From Marivita sp. (GTDB lineage: Bacteria > Pseudomonadota > Alphaproteobacteria > Rhodobacterales > Rhodobacteraceae): 64,000 nt of DNA. The stretch lies in assembly GCF_020055675.1 (NCBI RefSeq), contig NZ_JAIPUS010000013.1, forward strand, positions 28,479 to 92,478, given 5' to 3'. The position numbers were made by a program, and so were the translations under genes. The notes under the pieces were generated by a model. The model saw nothing but the letters and a program-made list of their open reading frames with translations. It searched no databases and was not told the origin of the DNA. Position 1 is the first letter of the stretch. The number at the start of each line of letters is the position of its first letter. Positions 1 through 8,710 of the stretch are shown here, one piece after another.

Positions 1-528
1 GATTTCGGCATGATGAAAGAGGTGCTGACCCGACGGTTCAAACGGCTTTTGAAGGACGACCCCGACCGTGACAGGGGACTGTGGCCGGATCTGCTTCTGA
101 TTGACGGGGGCGCCGGGCAAGTATCCGCCGTGCAGGAGATCATGGAGGACCAGGGCGTCGAGGACATCCCGATGGTCGGTGTCGCGAAAGGCGTGGATCG
201 TGACGCGGGGAAAGAGGAATTCCATCGCTCGGGCAAACGTCCCTTCGCCCTGCGCCACAATGATCCGGTTCTCTACTTCGTACAGCGGTTGCGGGACGAA
301 GCGCACCGGTTTGCCATTGGCACGCACCGGGCGAAACGGGCGAAGTCGCAGATGTCGAACCCGCTGGACGAGATCGCCGGCGTCGGCGGCGCGCGCAAGC
401 GGGCATTGCTGGCGCATTTCGGATCAGCCAAAGCGGTGAGTCGCGCCAATCTGGCTGATCTCAAGGCAGTGGAGGGGATCAGTGCGGCCCTCGCTGATCG
501 AATCTACGCGTTTTTCCACGAGAAATGA
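1..528 (+). CDS. uvrC: Excinuclease ABC subunit C, C-terminal part
   Basis: This is the 3' end of a gene that begins before the window; 175 residues are visible. UvrC makes the dual incisions in nucleotide excision repair with UvrA and UvrB in the cytoplasm. The visible part holds the end of the RNase H-like nuclease domain ([12 protein letters not shown] near the left edge, then VGVAKG) and a C-terminal tandem helix-hairpin-helix DNA-binding region ([21 protein letters not shown], then [16 protein letters not shown]). Reading frame is open from base 1. It converges on the thioesterase gene ending at 624. The N-terminal GIY-YIG domain is outside the window. Confidence 0.95.
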   Translation, partial: DFGMMKEVLTRRFKRLLKDDPDRDRGLWPDLLLIDGGAGQVSAVQEIMEDQGVEDIPMVGVAKGVDRDAGKEEFHRSGKRPFALRHNDPVLYFVQRLRDEAHRFAIGTHRAKRAKSQMSNPLDEIAGVGGARKRALLAHFGSAKAVSRANLADLKAVEGISAALADRIYAFFHEK

Positions 529-598
529 GCGTGCTGTCGCACGCACAGGATATCTCGGCGCTCGCGCTGCGCGCTGCGGCCTCGGGTTTGCCTCCGGC

Positions 599-623
599 GG
601 GGATATTTTTGAACCGAAGAAGG
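599..623 (+). repeat. Copy 1 of a dispersed intergenic element
   Basis: The core GGGATATTTTTGAA (600-613) followed by an AAGAAG tail lies between the convergent ends of uvrC and the thioesterase gene. The same core and tail recur at 45492-45514. It contains a T-run after a GC-rich stretch, so it may act as part of a 3' end, but no perfect hairpin precedes this copy. Confidence 0.5.
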
Positions 624-1052
624 TCAGGGTATCAGTTGCGTCAGCACTGCGCGGATATCCTCGGGCAGCAGGGACGGGCGGCTGTCGGCACCGACATGGA
701 CCTGTGTGAAGAAGCCTTCTGCACCGGCGCTGTCGCTGTCATTGCGAAACAGGGCGATCTCGAAACGGACCGACGATGTGCCGATATGGGCGACCCTGAT
801 CCCCGCGGTCAGGATGTCGGGAAAGCCGAGTTCGGCATGGTAGCGGCAGCCGCTTTCTACAACGAGGAATTTCGTTGCCTCGGGGCCGCAAATCATCATC
901 CCCTGGTCCATCTGCCAGAGGCTGACGGCCGTGTCGAAAAGTGCGTAATAGGTGGCGTTGTTGAGATGGCCGTAGGCGTCGTTGTCCTGCCAGCGCGTGG
1001 GTAGCATGCGAAACGCGCGATACCCGGCGCGGGTGCCTGGCGGCGCGCGCAT
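624..1052 (-). CDS. Acyl-CoA thioesterase of the 4HBT hotdog family
   Basis: A 142-residue hotdog-fold protein. The segment TRWQDNDAYGHLNNATYY (about residues 19-36) is the 4-hydroxybenzoyl-CoA thioesterase signature with the catalytic Asp region, so the likely reaction is hydrolysis of an acyl-CoA thioester in the cytoplasm; the substrate cannot be told. I chose the ATG at 1052 because it overlaps the upstream TGA by one base (TGATG), which suggests translational coupling to the TIGR02186 gene. A longer in-frame start at 1094 would run into that gene. It is the last gene of a three-gene leftward chain starting with the TSUP exporter. Confidence 0.85.
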   Translation of the reverse strand: MRAPPGTRAGYRAFRMLPTRWQDNDAYGHLNNATYYALFDTAVSLWQMDQGMMICGPEATKFLVVESGCRYHAELGFPDILTAGIRVAHIGTSSVRFEIALFRNDSDSAGAEGFFTQVHVGADSRPSLLPEDIRAVLTQLIP

Positions 1053-1813
1053 CAGCCCGACCGCATCAGCCGGAAGGCGGCCGAAGCGCCCCATCCGGCG
1101 GCGATTGCGATGGTGAGCGACAGAAGGCCGTAGAGCAATGGCTGTTCACGCGAGAGATTGAAGAGCCAGCGTTCGAGGCCGACCTTTCTGACGTCGATGC
1201 CGGTTTCGTAGACCGACACGACCTCGCCGCCGCGGGTGAGGATGATGCGGGTGGCGTAATCGCCTTCGGTCAGGTTTGCGGGCATTCGGATCGACGTGTT
1301 GAACAGGGTCGATTCACGCAGCTCCACCGCCCCCTCTTTGAGGGCGTAGAGTCCATTGTTGCTGCGAATGCGGATCACTGCGTCGGTGAAGGCCTGTGGC
1401 TCGTCCACGCCCATCGGTGCGCCAACCGACCGGATGGCGCGGGGGATGGAGACGGTGTGGCGCAGGTCCTCGGTGTTGGTGATGACTTCGTCCCATGGCG
1501 CGGAGGTGGCCACCGCGTAGAAGCTGGGCGCGGCGTCGACATCGACCGCATCGACGTTGATCCAGATGCCGAAGCGGCGGTCCTTGCGGCGCACGGTGAC
1601 CGGGACCAGCGGACCGGAAACAGTGACGATGACTTGCAGCGGGTCGCTTTCAGGGATCGGCGTTTCCCGTTTGATGGCACCGTAGATGATGATCTCGGAG
1701 CCGTCGAAGTTGGTCGAGATCGATACCTGGTCCTGGCTCAGGCCCAGAACGACCTCCTCGGCCCGCAGGGGCGCGGTGAGCAGGGCCAGCAGCAGGAGGA
1801 GCAGCCACCGCAT
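1052..1813 (-). CDS. TIGR02186 family envelope protein
   Basis: This 253-residue protein has a clear signal peptide (MRWLLLLLLALLTAPLRA) and a single hydrophobic segment near the C-terminus (about residues 222-245), so it is probably exported and anchored in the inner membrane with its body in the periplasm. Proteins of this family are commonly encoded next to TSUP-type exporters, as here, but their biochemical role is not established. The start ATG overlaps the TSUP stop by one base and its stop overlaps the thioesterase start by one base. A longer reading frame upstream only covers the TSUP gene in another frame and was not used. Confidence 0.8.
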   Translation of the reverse strand: MRWLLLLLLALLTAPLRAEEVVLGLSQDQVSISTNFDGSEIIIYGAIKRETPIPESDPLQVIVTVSGPLVPVTVRRKDRRFGIWINVDAVDVDAAPSFYAVATSAPWDEVITNTEDLRHTVSIPRAIRSVGAPMGVDEPQAFTDAVIRIRSNNGLYALKEGAVELRESTLFNTSIRMPANLTEGDYATRIILTRGGEVVSVYETGIDVRKVGLERWLFNLSREQPLLYGLLSLTIAIAAGWGASAAFRLMRSG

Positions 1814-2727
1814 CAATGATCCCCCGCCGTGCCGATCGAGAAGAGCTCGGTCGGTTGAAGGAGCAGGTCGAGCGCCAGTTTGCCGCAGACGCCCAGCACC
1901 ATCATCGCCAGAAGGATGCGGAGTTGTTCGGCTTTCAGCCGTGCGCCCAGAACCGCGCCGAATTGAGCACCGATCACACCGCCGACAAGCAGCAGCACGG
2001 CAAGGACCATGTCGACCGTGTAGTTCGTTGTGGCGTGCAGAAGCGTGGTGAAGGCGGTGACGAAGATGATCTGGAACAGTGATGTGCCGACCACCACCTT
2101 TGTCGGCATGCCCAGTATATAGATCATCGCGGGCACCATGATGAAGCCACCGCCGACCCCCATGATCGCGGCGAGGATGCCAACCAGCACGCCTACGATC
2201 AGTGGCGGGATCACGGAGATATAAAGCCCCGATGTGCGGAAGCGCATCTTGAAGGGCAGGCCGTGCACCCAATTGTGTTTCTTGCGCGCCAGCGGCTTGC
2301 CCGACCTCGTGTTGCGGATCGCGTTGAGGCTTTCGAAGAACATCATCCCGCCGATGATCCCCAGGAACACGACGTAGCAAAGCTTGACCAGCAGGTCGAC
2401 CTGGCCAAGGCTTTTAAGGTAGTTGAACACGCCGACGCCAAGCGCCGCGCCGACAAGTCCGCCAACGAGCAGAACGGTCCCCATCTTCAGATCGACGGTC
2501 TTGCGCCTGAGATGGGCCAGAACCCCGGAAAAGGAGGAGGCGACGATCTGGTTGGCCTCGGTTGCGACGGCGACTGCGGGCGGGATGCCGATGAAGAACA
2601 GCAGCGGCGTCATCAGGAAGCCGCCGCCGACGCCGAACATGCCGGACAAGACACCGACCATGCCGCCCAAGCCAAGCAAAAGGAAGGCGTTGACCGATAC
2701 CTCGGCGATGGGCAGGTAGATCATCAT
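1813..2727 (-). CDS. TSUP family (TauE/SafE) sulfite/anion exporter
   Basis: About 304 residues with eight or so membrane segments. Two family repeats are visible: GGMVGVLSGMFGVGGGFLMTP near the N-terminus, and ILAAIMGVGGGFIMVP near the middle. TSUP proteins move sulfite, sulfonates or related anions across the inner membrane; the substrate here is unknown. The start is set at the ATG at 2727; ATG 2724 is equally possible, and an upstream TTG at 2745 is less likely. It heads a coupled chain with the TIGR02186 protein and a thioesterase. The promoter should lie within 2728-2889. Confidence 0.85.
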   Translation of the reverse strand: MMIYLPIAEVSVNAFLLLGLGGMVGVLSGMFGVGGGFLMTPLLFFIGIPPAVAVATEANQIVASSFSGVLAHLRRKTVDLKMGTVLLVGGLVGAALGVGVFNYLKSLGQVDLLVKLCYVVFLGIIGGMMFFESLNAIRNTRSGKPLARKKHNWVHGLPFKMRFRTSGLYISVIPPLIVGVLVGILAAIMGVGGGFIMVPAMIYILGMPTKVVVGTSLFQIIFVTAFTTLLHATTNYTVDMVLAVLLLVGGVIGAQFGAVLGARLKAEQLRILLAMMVLGVCGKLALDLLLQPTELFSIGTAGDH

Positions 2728-2828
2728 GTTTGTGCATAGACCCAAGTTTTGTCCCGTTTCAAGCGGTGCAATGCCGCAATTGCAAAAAAGAACTTATGAA
2801 AACGGGTCAACTGGACCCAGGTCTCCTG

Positions 2829-2852
2829 CGGTGATGCGCAGGCGCATCACCG
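2829..2852. repeat. Perfect 10-bp stem with 4-nt loop between two operons
   Basis: CGGTGATGCG (2829-2838), loop CAGG, CGCATCACCG (2843-2852). It sits 37 bp after the stop of the nucleoside permease operon and about 100 bp before the TSUP start, all on the minus strand. No T-run follows on either strand, so it could be a Rho-assisted 3' end, an mRNA-stabilising stem, or an operator for the TSUP promoter. Confidence 0.5.
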
Positions 2853-2889
2853 GGTTTCAGCGCATGGAAACAGGTGCTTTAGCCGAGTG

Positions 2890-3855
2890 TCAGCTTTCCT
2901 TGACGTAGGGTTGGCCGCCCGCACGTGGCGGAATCGCCTTGCCGACGAACCCGGCAAGGATCACCACGGTCAGGATATAGGGAAGCGCGTCCATGAATTG
3001 CACCGGCACGACGAAGGCGCCAAGGTCGATATTCTGGTACCGCAGCGCGACGGCTTGCAGCAGGCCGAACAGCAGGCAGGCGTAAAGCGCGTGCCAGGGT
3101 CGCCACTTTGCAAAGATCAGTGCGGCAAGCGCGATAAAGCCACGCCCGGCGGTCATGTCTTTCACGAACCCCGCTTGCAGCGCAGTGGCCAGATAAGCGC
3201 CGGCCAGCCCGCACAGGATACCGCAAATGCAAACTGCGACGTAACGCACGCCGACGACCGAGACCCCGGCTGTGTCCACCGCTTCGGGCGCTTCGCCAAC
3301 CGCCCGCAGCCGGAGACCAAAGCGCGTGCGAAAGAGCAGCCACCATGTGAGTGGCACCATGAGAAAGGCGACATAGACGAGGATCGAGTGTCCCGAGATC
3401 AGCTCGGAATAGATCGGGCCCACCAACGGGATGCCGGTGAGCATCTCTGCTCCGGGGAGGGTTAGCGGTTCGAAGCGCCCCGTGCCGATCAGGGACGGGG
3501 TGCGCCCTCCTTGGCTGAACCAAGCCTGCGCGATGAGGACGGTCAGACCGGCGGCGAGAAAATTGATGGCCACACCGGAGATCAGCTGGTTGCCCCGAAA
3601 CGTGATCGAGGCCAGCCCATGCACGAGGGACAGCGCCATGGAGGCCACGATTCCGGCTCCAAGGCCAAGCCAGACATCACCGGTGATCGACGCGGTGGCA
3701 GCGGAAAAGAACGCGGCGGCCAGCATTTTGCCTTCGAGACCAATGTCGAGAATTCCGGCGCGTTCGGAGAACAGGCCGGCAAGGCAGGCCAATAGCAGCG
3801 GCGTGGCAAGGCGTATCGCGCTGTCCAGGACCTGAAGTGTCGTCAAGAAATCCAT
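2890..3855 (-). CDS. ABC transporter permease, nucleoside/BMP type (second permease)
   Basis: A 321-residue polytopic membrane protein of the branched-chain-amino-acid/nucleoside permease fold (segments LATPLLLACLAGLFSERAG and GLEGKMLAAAFFSAA near the N-terminus; MTAGRGFIALAALIFAKW near the C-terminus, the coupling-loop region that meets the ATPase). It pairs with the permease at 4494-5633 to form the channel of a nucleoside-type importer. The gene starts three bases after the LysE stop and is last in the operon BMP-ATPase-permease-LysE-permease. The family homologues import nucleosides or similar purine compounds; the exact substrate is inferred only. Confidence 0.9.
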   Translation of the reverse strand: MDFLTTLQVLDSAIRLATPLLLACLAGLFSERAGILDIGLEGKMLAAAFFSAATASITGDVWLGLGAGIVASMALSLVHGLASITFRGNQLISGVAINFLAAGLTVLIAQAWFSQGGRTPSLIGTGRFEPLTLPGAEMLTGIPLVGPIYSELISGHSILVYVAFLMVPLTWWLLFRTRFGLRLRAVGEAPEAVDTAGVSVVGVRYVAVCICGILCGLAGAYLATALQAGFVKDMTAGRGFIALAALIFAKWRPWHALYACLLFGLLQAVALRYQNIDLGAFVVPVQFMDALPYILTVVILAGFVGKAIPPRAGGQPYVKES

Positions 3856-3858
3856 GTG

Positions 3859-4497
3859 TCAGGTCCTGTTGGTTGCGATCTTGAATGCGGCGAAGGTGAA
3901 AAATCCGCCCAGTGCCCCTTCGACCCAGCCTCGGCTGCGTTGATAGGCTGCGCGCACGGGACGGGCCGACAGGAGAAGCGCCCATGCGACATGGCAGGCG
4001 AAGGAAATCAAGAACCCTCCCAGAACAAAAAGCGCCTTTATCGACCATCCGGCACCGGCTGTGGCGGCGACCGAGGCGATGGCGAGCCAAAAGGCGATGG
4101 CCTTGGGATTGGTGATCTGCAACGCGTAGCCCTTGGCGAAGGCCTGTATCGCGGATGCCGGGACCGACGCATTCGTTGCGATCTCGGGGGGCGGCGTGAC
4201 GGCTTTGCGGAACGCGCCCCATGCCAGCCAGAGCAGGTAAGCCGTCCCGATCCAGCGCAGCCCGGTCATTGCCCAGGCCGCCTGGGACATCAAGTATCCG
4301 ACCCCCAAGAGTGTCAGCAGGTTCAGCGTGGCAGAGCCGAACGCAATCCCGGATGCGCCCAGCAGCGCCGGCTGCCGCCCCTGGTGCGTCGCCATCCCCA
4401 AGAGCATCGCAACGGCAGGTCCGGGCGATGCAGCGCCAACGATGAGGATCGCGTAGGCGGCCAAGATGCCGGGCAGGTAGACAGCGAGATCGATCAT
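3859..4497 (-). CDS. LysE family exporter embedded in an importer operon
   Basis: A 212-residue protein with about six membrane helices and the LysE/RhtB signature near the N-terminus (VGAASPGPAVAMLLGMATHQGR, SPGP motif about residues 24-27) and ITNPKAIAFWLA in the middle. This family exports amino acids or related small metabolites. Its ATG overlaps the upstream permease stop by four bases and its stop is three bases before the next permease start, so it is cotranscribed and probably coupled. An exporter placed between the two permeases of an importer is unusual; it may remove a breakdown product or limit overload of the imported compound, but nothing in the sequence proves this. Confidence 0.88.
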   Translation of the reverse strand: MIDLAVYLPGILAAYAILIVGAASPGPAVAMLLGMATHQGRQPALLGASGIAFGSATLNLLTLLGVGYLMSQAAWAMTGLRWIGTAYLLWLAWGAFRKAVTPPPEIATNASVPASAIQAFAKGYALQITNPKAIAFWLAIASVAATAGAGWSIKALFVLGGFLISFACHVAWALLLSARPVRAAYQRSRGWVEGALGGFFTFAAFKIATNRT

Positions 4498-5633
4498 TCT
4501 GCGGGTCCGGACCGGGCGGAGCGATCTCCCGGTCGTTCTGATTTGCGCAGTGCGGCGAACATACGTTCCAGCGGCATCCGCACCATGTTGTCGAGCGCCC
4601 CGGTGAACAGGATCACAAGCGCCTGGATCACAACGATCAGCTCGCGCGGGATGTCGGTCCAGAGGGCCAGTTCGGCGCCGCCCTGATAGAGGAAGCCAAA
4701 AAGCAGCGCCGCCAGCAGGACGCCAAGCGGATGCGACCGGCCCATCAGCGCCACGGCGATGCCGATAAAGCCGGCGCCTTCGGTTGCGTTCATCACGAGG
4801 CGCTCTGCCTCTCCCATCGTGGTGTTGAGTCCCATCATTCCGGCCAATCCGCCGGAAATCAGCATGGTCACCACGGTAATCTTGATCGGGCTGATCCCGG
4901 CATATTGCGCCGCGGAGGGCGAATGACCGAATGCGCGGATTTCATACCCGAGCCTGGTACGCCAGATCAGCATCCAGACCAGCAGGCACGCCAGCAGGGC
5001 GACAAAGAACGTCACGTTCGCAGGCGCGCCGCGGAACAACTGGTCAGAGGAGGTCGAGAACATGTCCTGAAATGTCGGCAGATGCGTGGGTTCGGGGAAT
5101 TTTGCAGAGGACGGATCCATCGCGCCCTGGGGGCGCAGCTGATTGACAAGGATGTAGTTCAGAACGGCTGCCGCGATAAAGTTGAACATGATCGTTGTGA
5201 TCACGATATGGCTGCCACGTTTGGCTTGCAGATAAGCCGGGATCAGGGCCCAGAGCGCACCAAAGATCGCGGCGGATACGGTGGCCCCGACAAGCGCCAC
5301 GTACCAGTTGGGCCACGGGATATAGAGGCACGCCAGCGCAACGCCCAGGCCTCCGATCATCGCCTGGCCCTCGCCGCCGATATTGAAGAGCCGGGCATGG
5401 AAGGCAACCGCCACAGCGAGGCCGGTGAACATGAAGTTTGTCGCATAATACAACGTGTAGCCCCAGCCCGCAGACCGCATCAGCGCGCCATCGACCATGA
5501 GCTTGAACGCGGCAATCGGATCTTCGCCGATGCCGATGATGACCAAGGCCGACAGCAGCGCGGCGAGAAAGAGCGAAAACAGGGGGACAAGGACCGCATC
5601 GGCCCAGCCGGGCATCTTATCCATTCGGGTCAC
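4494..5633 (-). CDS. ABC transporter permease, nucleoside/BMP type (first permease)
   Basis: A 379-residue permease with nine or more membrane segments. Family features are LFNIGGEGQAMIGGLGVAL (about residues 84-102), GSHIVITTIMFNFIAAAVLNY, and the cytoplasmic coupling segment MNATEGAGFIGIAVALMGR. It is the larger of the two importer permeases. The start overlaps the end of the ATPase gene by 17 bases, and its stop overlaps the LysE start (ATGA). With the permease at 2890-3855 it should form the transmembrane heterodimer. Confidence 0.9.
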   Translation of the reverse strand: MTRMDKMPGWADAVLVPLFSLFLAALLSALVIIGIGEDPIAAFKLMVDGALMRSAGWGYTLYYATNFMFTGLAVAVAFHARLFNIGGEGQAMIGGLGVALACLYIPWPNWYVALVGATVSAAIFGALWALIPAYLQAKRGSHIVITTIMFNFIAAAVLNYILVNQLRPQGAMDPSSAKFPEPTHLPTFQDMFSTSSDQLFRGAPANVTFFVALLACLLVWMLIWRTRLGYEIRAFGHSPSAAQYAGISPIKITVVTMLISGGLAGMMGLNTTMGEAERLVMNATEGAGFIGIAVALMGRSHPLGVLLAALLFGFLYQGGAELALWTDIPRELIVVIQALVILFTGALDNMVRMPLERMFAALRKSERPGDRSARSGPAE

Positions 5634-7485
5634 TCTCCTGCGGGTCCTGTCGGGGGGGCGGTTGCCTTGGTACGGATGCGGTGGATTGCGGCAGCGTCGC
5701 GCTCAGCGAGGCAACGCTTTCCGACGGTCTGGGCTTTTCTTGATGATCCTTGGATTTGCCCGGCGCGTCTTTTGCTTTTGCAGACGGCTGTGTGTCGCTT
5801 GCAGCCTCGGATGGGGGAGGCGCGGGCGGCTCGGGAGTGGTTGGCTCCGGGGCCTCCACTGCCGCTTTCTGCAACTCGGCTTCGGACATCGCCATCGGAG
5901 ACGCTGGCACATGCGCATGCGCCGTGTCCGTGATACCGGCCATGAGCAGGCCCAGTTCCTGTTCGTTGGTCTCCGACGGGACGCGTTCGCCCATGATCCG
6001 GCCATCGAACATCACGGCGATGCGGTCGGAGAGTGAGAAGATCTCGTCCAGTTCAACGGATACCAGAAGGATCGCCTTGCCTTCATCGCGCAGGCGGATG
6101 ATCTGCTGGTGGATGAATTCGATTGCGCCGATGTCAACGCCGCGGGTCGGTTGCCCCACCAACAGGATATCCGGGTTGCGCTCGATTTCGCGCGCGAGAA
6201 CGATTTTCTGCTGGTTGCCGCCGGAAAAATTGCGTGCAGCCAGCCTCGGGTCGGGCGGGCGCACATCGAAACGCTCCATCTTGGCAGCCGCCTCGGTCTT
6301 GATGGCGGCATTGTCCATCAGCGGTCCGGACTGAATGCCCGGGTCGCGGTGATAGCCGAAGATCATGTTCTCCCATGCCGTGAACGGCATGATCAGCCCC
6401 TCGCGGTGCCGGTCCTCGGGCACATGGGCGATGCCGTCCGCGCGGCGTGACTGGCCGTCTGAATGGCGCCCTGTCAGGTCGATCTCCTTGCCGCGCACGC
6501 GGATCGTCCCGGTGCCTTCGGCATATCCGCCCAGCACTTCGAGCAGGTCGGACTGACCGTTGCCGGCCACGCCCGCGATCCCGAGAATTTCTCCGCCGCG
6601 CACGTCAAGAGAGATGCCCTTGAGCCGCTCGACGCCCTGCTCATCGACATGGCGCAGATTCTCGACCTCGAGGATCGGCCCGGCCGGCTCAGCGGGTGTC
6701 TTTTTGACCTGCAACAGGACCTTGCGGCCCACCATCATTTCGGCCAGCCGTTCGGGACTGGTTTCGGATGTCTGCACTGTTGCTGTCATCTCGCCCCGTC
6801 GCATTACCGACACGGTATCGGTGGCATCCATGATTTCGCGCAGTTTGTGGGTGATCAGGATGATCGTCTTGCCTTCTTTGCGCAGGTTCTCGAGGATTCG
6901 GAACAGGTGATCCGCCTCGGCCGGCGTCAGAACGCCTGTCGGTTCGTCAAGGATCAGAATATCGGCCTGGCGATACAGTGCCTTGAGGATCTCGACCCGC
7001 TGCTGGTGGCCGACGTCCAGATGTTCGACGACCGCGTCGGGATCGACATTCAACTCGTATTCCTCGGCAAGCTGTTTCAGCACGCCGCGCGCCTTGTTCA
7101 GCGACGGGCGGAGCAGCGGGCCGTCTTCGGCGCCCAGGATGATATTTTCCAGGACGGTGAAATTCTGCACCAGCTTGAAGTGCTGAAACACCATCCCGAT
7201 GCCGGCGCGGATTGCAGCCTGGCTGTCGGGAATCTGGGTTTCCGCGCCGTTGATCAAAATCTGGCCGCTATCGGCTTTATAAAACCCGTAGAGGATCGAC
7301 ATCAGGGTCGATTTTCCCGCGCCGTTCTCTCCGATGATGCCGTGGATCGTGCCGGGTTTGACACTGATCGAGATGTTCTTGTTGGCCTGAACAGGACCAA
7401 AGGCCTTGGAAATGCCCTTTAGCTGGATCGCCGGCGCCACGGCATCCGTGAGCAGGTCGGCTTCGGGCGTATCGGCGTTGGACAT
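5617..7485 (-). CDS. ABC transporter ATPase, two NBDs, nucleoside/BMP type
   Basis: A 622-residue double ATPase that drives the importer from the cytoplasmic face. NBD1 has Walker A GENGAGKST (residues 52-60), signature VGHQQRVEI and Walker B ILILDEPTG. NBD2 has the degenerate Walker A GVAGNGQSDLL and signature FSGGNQQKIV, followed by LLVGQPTRGVD, the usual asymmetry in this family. The ATG at 7485 (MSNADTPEAD) fits the family N-terminus; the upstream extension is noise. Odd feature: the last about 100 residues (522-622) form a Pro/Ala/Ser/Glu-rich low-complexity tail not needed for ATPase function. Confidence 0.9.
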   Translation of the reverse strand: MSNADTPEADLLTDAVAPAIQLKGISKAFGPVQANKNISISVKPGTIHGIIGENGAGKSTLMSILYGFYKADSGQILINGAETQIPDSQAAIRAGIGMVFQHFKLVQNFTVLENIILGAEDGPLLRPSLNKARGVLKQLAEEYELNVDPDAVVEHLDVGHQQRVEILKALYRQADILILDEPTGVLTPAEADHLFRILENLRKEGKTIILITHKLREIMDATDTVSVMRRGEMTATVQTSETSPERLAEMMVGRKVLLQVKKTPAEPAGPILEVENLRHVDEQGVERLKGISLDVRGGEILGIAGVAGNGQSDLLEVLGGYAEGTGTIRVRGKEIDLTGRHSDGQSRRADGIAHVPEDRHREGLIMPFTAWENMIFGYHRDPGIQSGPLMDNAAIKTEAAAKMERFDVRPPDPRLAARNFSGGNQQKIVLAREIERNPDILLVGQPTRGVDIGAIEFIHQQIIRLRDEGKAILLVSVELDEIFSLSDRIAVMFDGRIMGERVPSETNEQELGLLMAGITDTAHAHVPASPMAMSEAELQKAAVEAPEPTTPEPPAPPPSEAASDTQPSAKAKDAPGKSKDHQEKPRPSESVASLSATLPQSTASVPRQPPPRQDPQESDPNG

Positions 7486-7535
7486 GGGGACAATCCCTGT
7501 GTTCGGCTTCGGGCCGGTGGCCTGACATGGATGGA

Positions 7536-7553
7536 GCGGCCGTTTCCAGCCGC
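7536..7553 (-). promoter_or_regulatory. Intercistronic stem-loop with GAAA tetraloop
   Basis: On the minus strand the RNA folds GCGGCUG-GAAA-CGGCCGC between the binding-protein gene and the ATPase gene of the importer operon. Seven pairs (one G-U) close a GNRA tetraloop. Such stems after binding-protein genes often protect the upstream mRNA from 3' exonucleases and so raise binding protein over the membrane parts; that role is inferred. Confidence 0.55.
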
Positions 7554-7582
7554 CCCGAATCTTAAGGCGCTTGCGTGTGAAA

Positions 7583-8587
7583 TCAGAAGCTGATCGCCGG
7601 GCAGCTGTCGTTTGCATAGTAGCTTACGACGTCAAGATCGCCATCGATGATCTCCTGGCGTGCCGCCTCGACTGCAGTCATCATCTCTTCGCTGACCAGC
7701 TGTTCGTTGTTCTCGTCCATCGCGACCCCGACGCCGTTCTCGGCCAGACCAAGAACGGTGCTCGAGCCGGTTTCGAGATCCTCGCCAGCTTCCATCGCGT
7801 TGTAGACGGCGACATCGACGCGCTTGAGCATGGAGGTCAGGACCTTGCCGGGATGAAGATGGTTCTGGTTGCTGTCTACGCCGATCGAAAGAATGTCTTC
7901 GTCCGCGGCTGTCTGAAGCACGCCGACACCGGTGCCACCGGCGGCTGCGTAGATCACATCTGCGCCCTGGCTGATCTGCGCACGCGCCAATTCCGAGCCT
8001 TTGACCGGGTCGTTCCACGCGGTGGGTGTCGTGCCGGTCATGTTCGCGATAACCTCGGTGTCCGGGTCTACCGATTTGGCACCTTGGGCGTAACCACAGC
8101 CGAAATGCCGGATCAGCGGAACATCCATACCGCCGATGAAACCGACGGTCCCGGTTTCGGACGCCATCGCGGCCATCATCCCCACGAGGTAGGATCCCTG
8201 ATGCTCCTGAAAGCTGATCATCTGCACGTTCTCGGGGATGTCCTGCAAAAACCCGTCGATGTTCACAAACTTCGTGTCGGGATAGTCGGGTGCGACATCG
8301 CCAAGGATCGACGCGATGGCGAAGCCTGTTGTCACGATCGGGTTGGCACCGGCTTCGGCAAAGCGTCGCAAGGCCTGTTCACGTTGCGCTTCTGATTGCA
8401 GTTCGATGTCGCGATAGCTGCCACCGGTTTCCTCGGCCCAGCGTTCCGCGCCGTTGAAGGCAGCCTCGTTGAAGGACTTGTCGAACTTTCCTCCAAGATC
8501 GTAGATCAGCGCCGGTTCGGCGACAGCCGCGCCAGCGGTCAGAGCCAGTGTGGCGGCTGCACTGCAAAGTTTGGTCATCAGGGTCAT
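7583..8587 (-). CDS. BMP family substrate-binding protein of a nucleoside-type ABC importer
   Basis: A 334-residue periplasmic protein with a signal peptide ending AGAAVA-EPAL (about residue 22) and no lipobox cysteine. The BMP/PnrA-like fold shows in ALIYDLGGKFDKSFNEAAF, in IVTTGFAIASILGDVA, in QEHQGSYLVGMMAA and in GADVIYAAAGGTGVGVLQ. Members bind nucleosides such as inosine or guanosine. The ATG at 8587 has a GGGAG ribosome site six bases upstream; a longer frame to 8644 lacks one. It is first in the operon, so the promoter lies in 8588-8710, where a 12-bp palindrome GATCATGTGATC (8639-8650) is a candidate operator. Confidence 0.92.
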   Translation of the reverse strand: MTLMTKLCSAAATLALTAGAAVAEPALIYDLGGKFDKSFNEAAFNGAERWAEETGGSYRDIELQSEAQREQALRRFAEAGANPIVTTGFAIASILGDVAPDYPDTKFVNIDGFLQDIPENVQMISFQEHQGSYLVGMMAAMASETGTVGFIGGMDVPLIRHFGCGYAQGAKSVDPDTEVIANMTGTTPTAWNDPVKGSELARAQISQGADVIYAAAGGTGVGVLQTAADEDILSIGVDSNQNHLHPGKVLTSMLKRVDVAVYNAMEAGEDLETGSSTVLGLAENGVGVAMDENNEQLVSEEMMTAVEAARQEIIDGDLDVVSYYANDSCPAISF

Positions 8588-8638
8588 TTGAAGCTCCCGG
8601 GTGTTGGACGGCGGCGAGTTTGACGCGCCGCTTGATTG

Positions 8639-8650
8639 GATCATGTGATC
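8639..8650. promoter_or_regulatory. Palindrome upstream of the importer operon
   Basis: GATCATGTGATC, with arms GATCA and TGATC, centred about 57 bp upstream of the BMP start codon. Its position suits an operator for the importer operon, for example of a GntR- or LacI-type regulator. No regulator gene is adjacent, so the assignment is only positional. Confidence 0.3.
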
Positions 8651-8710
8651 AGGTGCAATTAAGGCCGCAGGCGTGCCAGAGGGTCAACCGCTTTTTGCCT
8701 CGCCGCGGTG

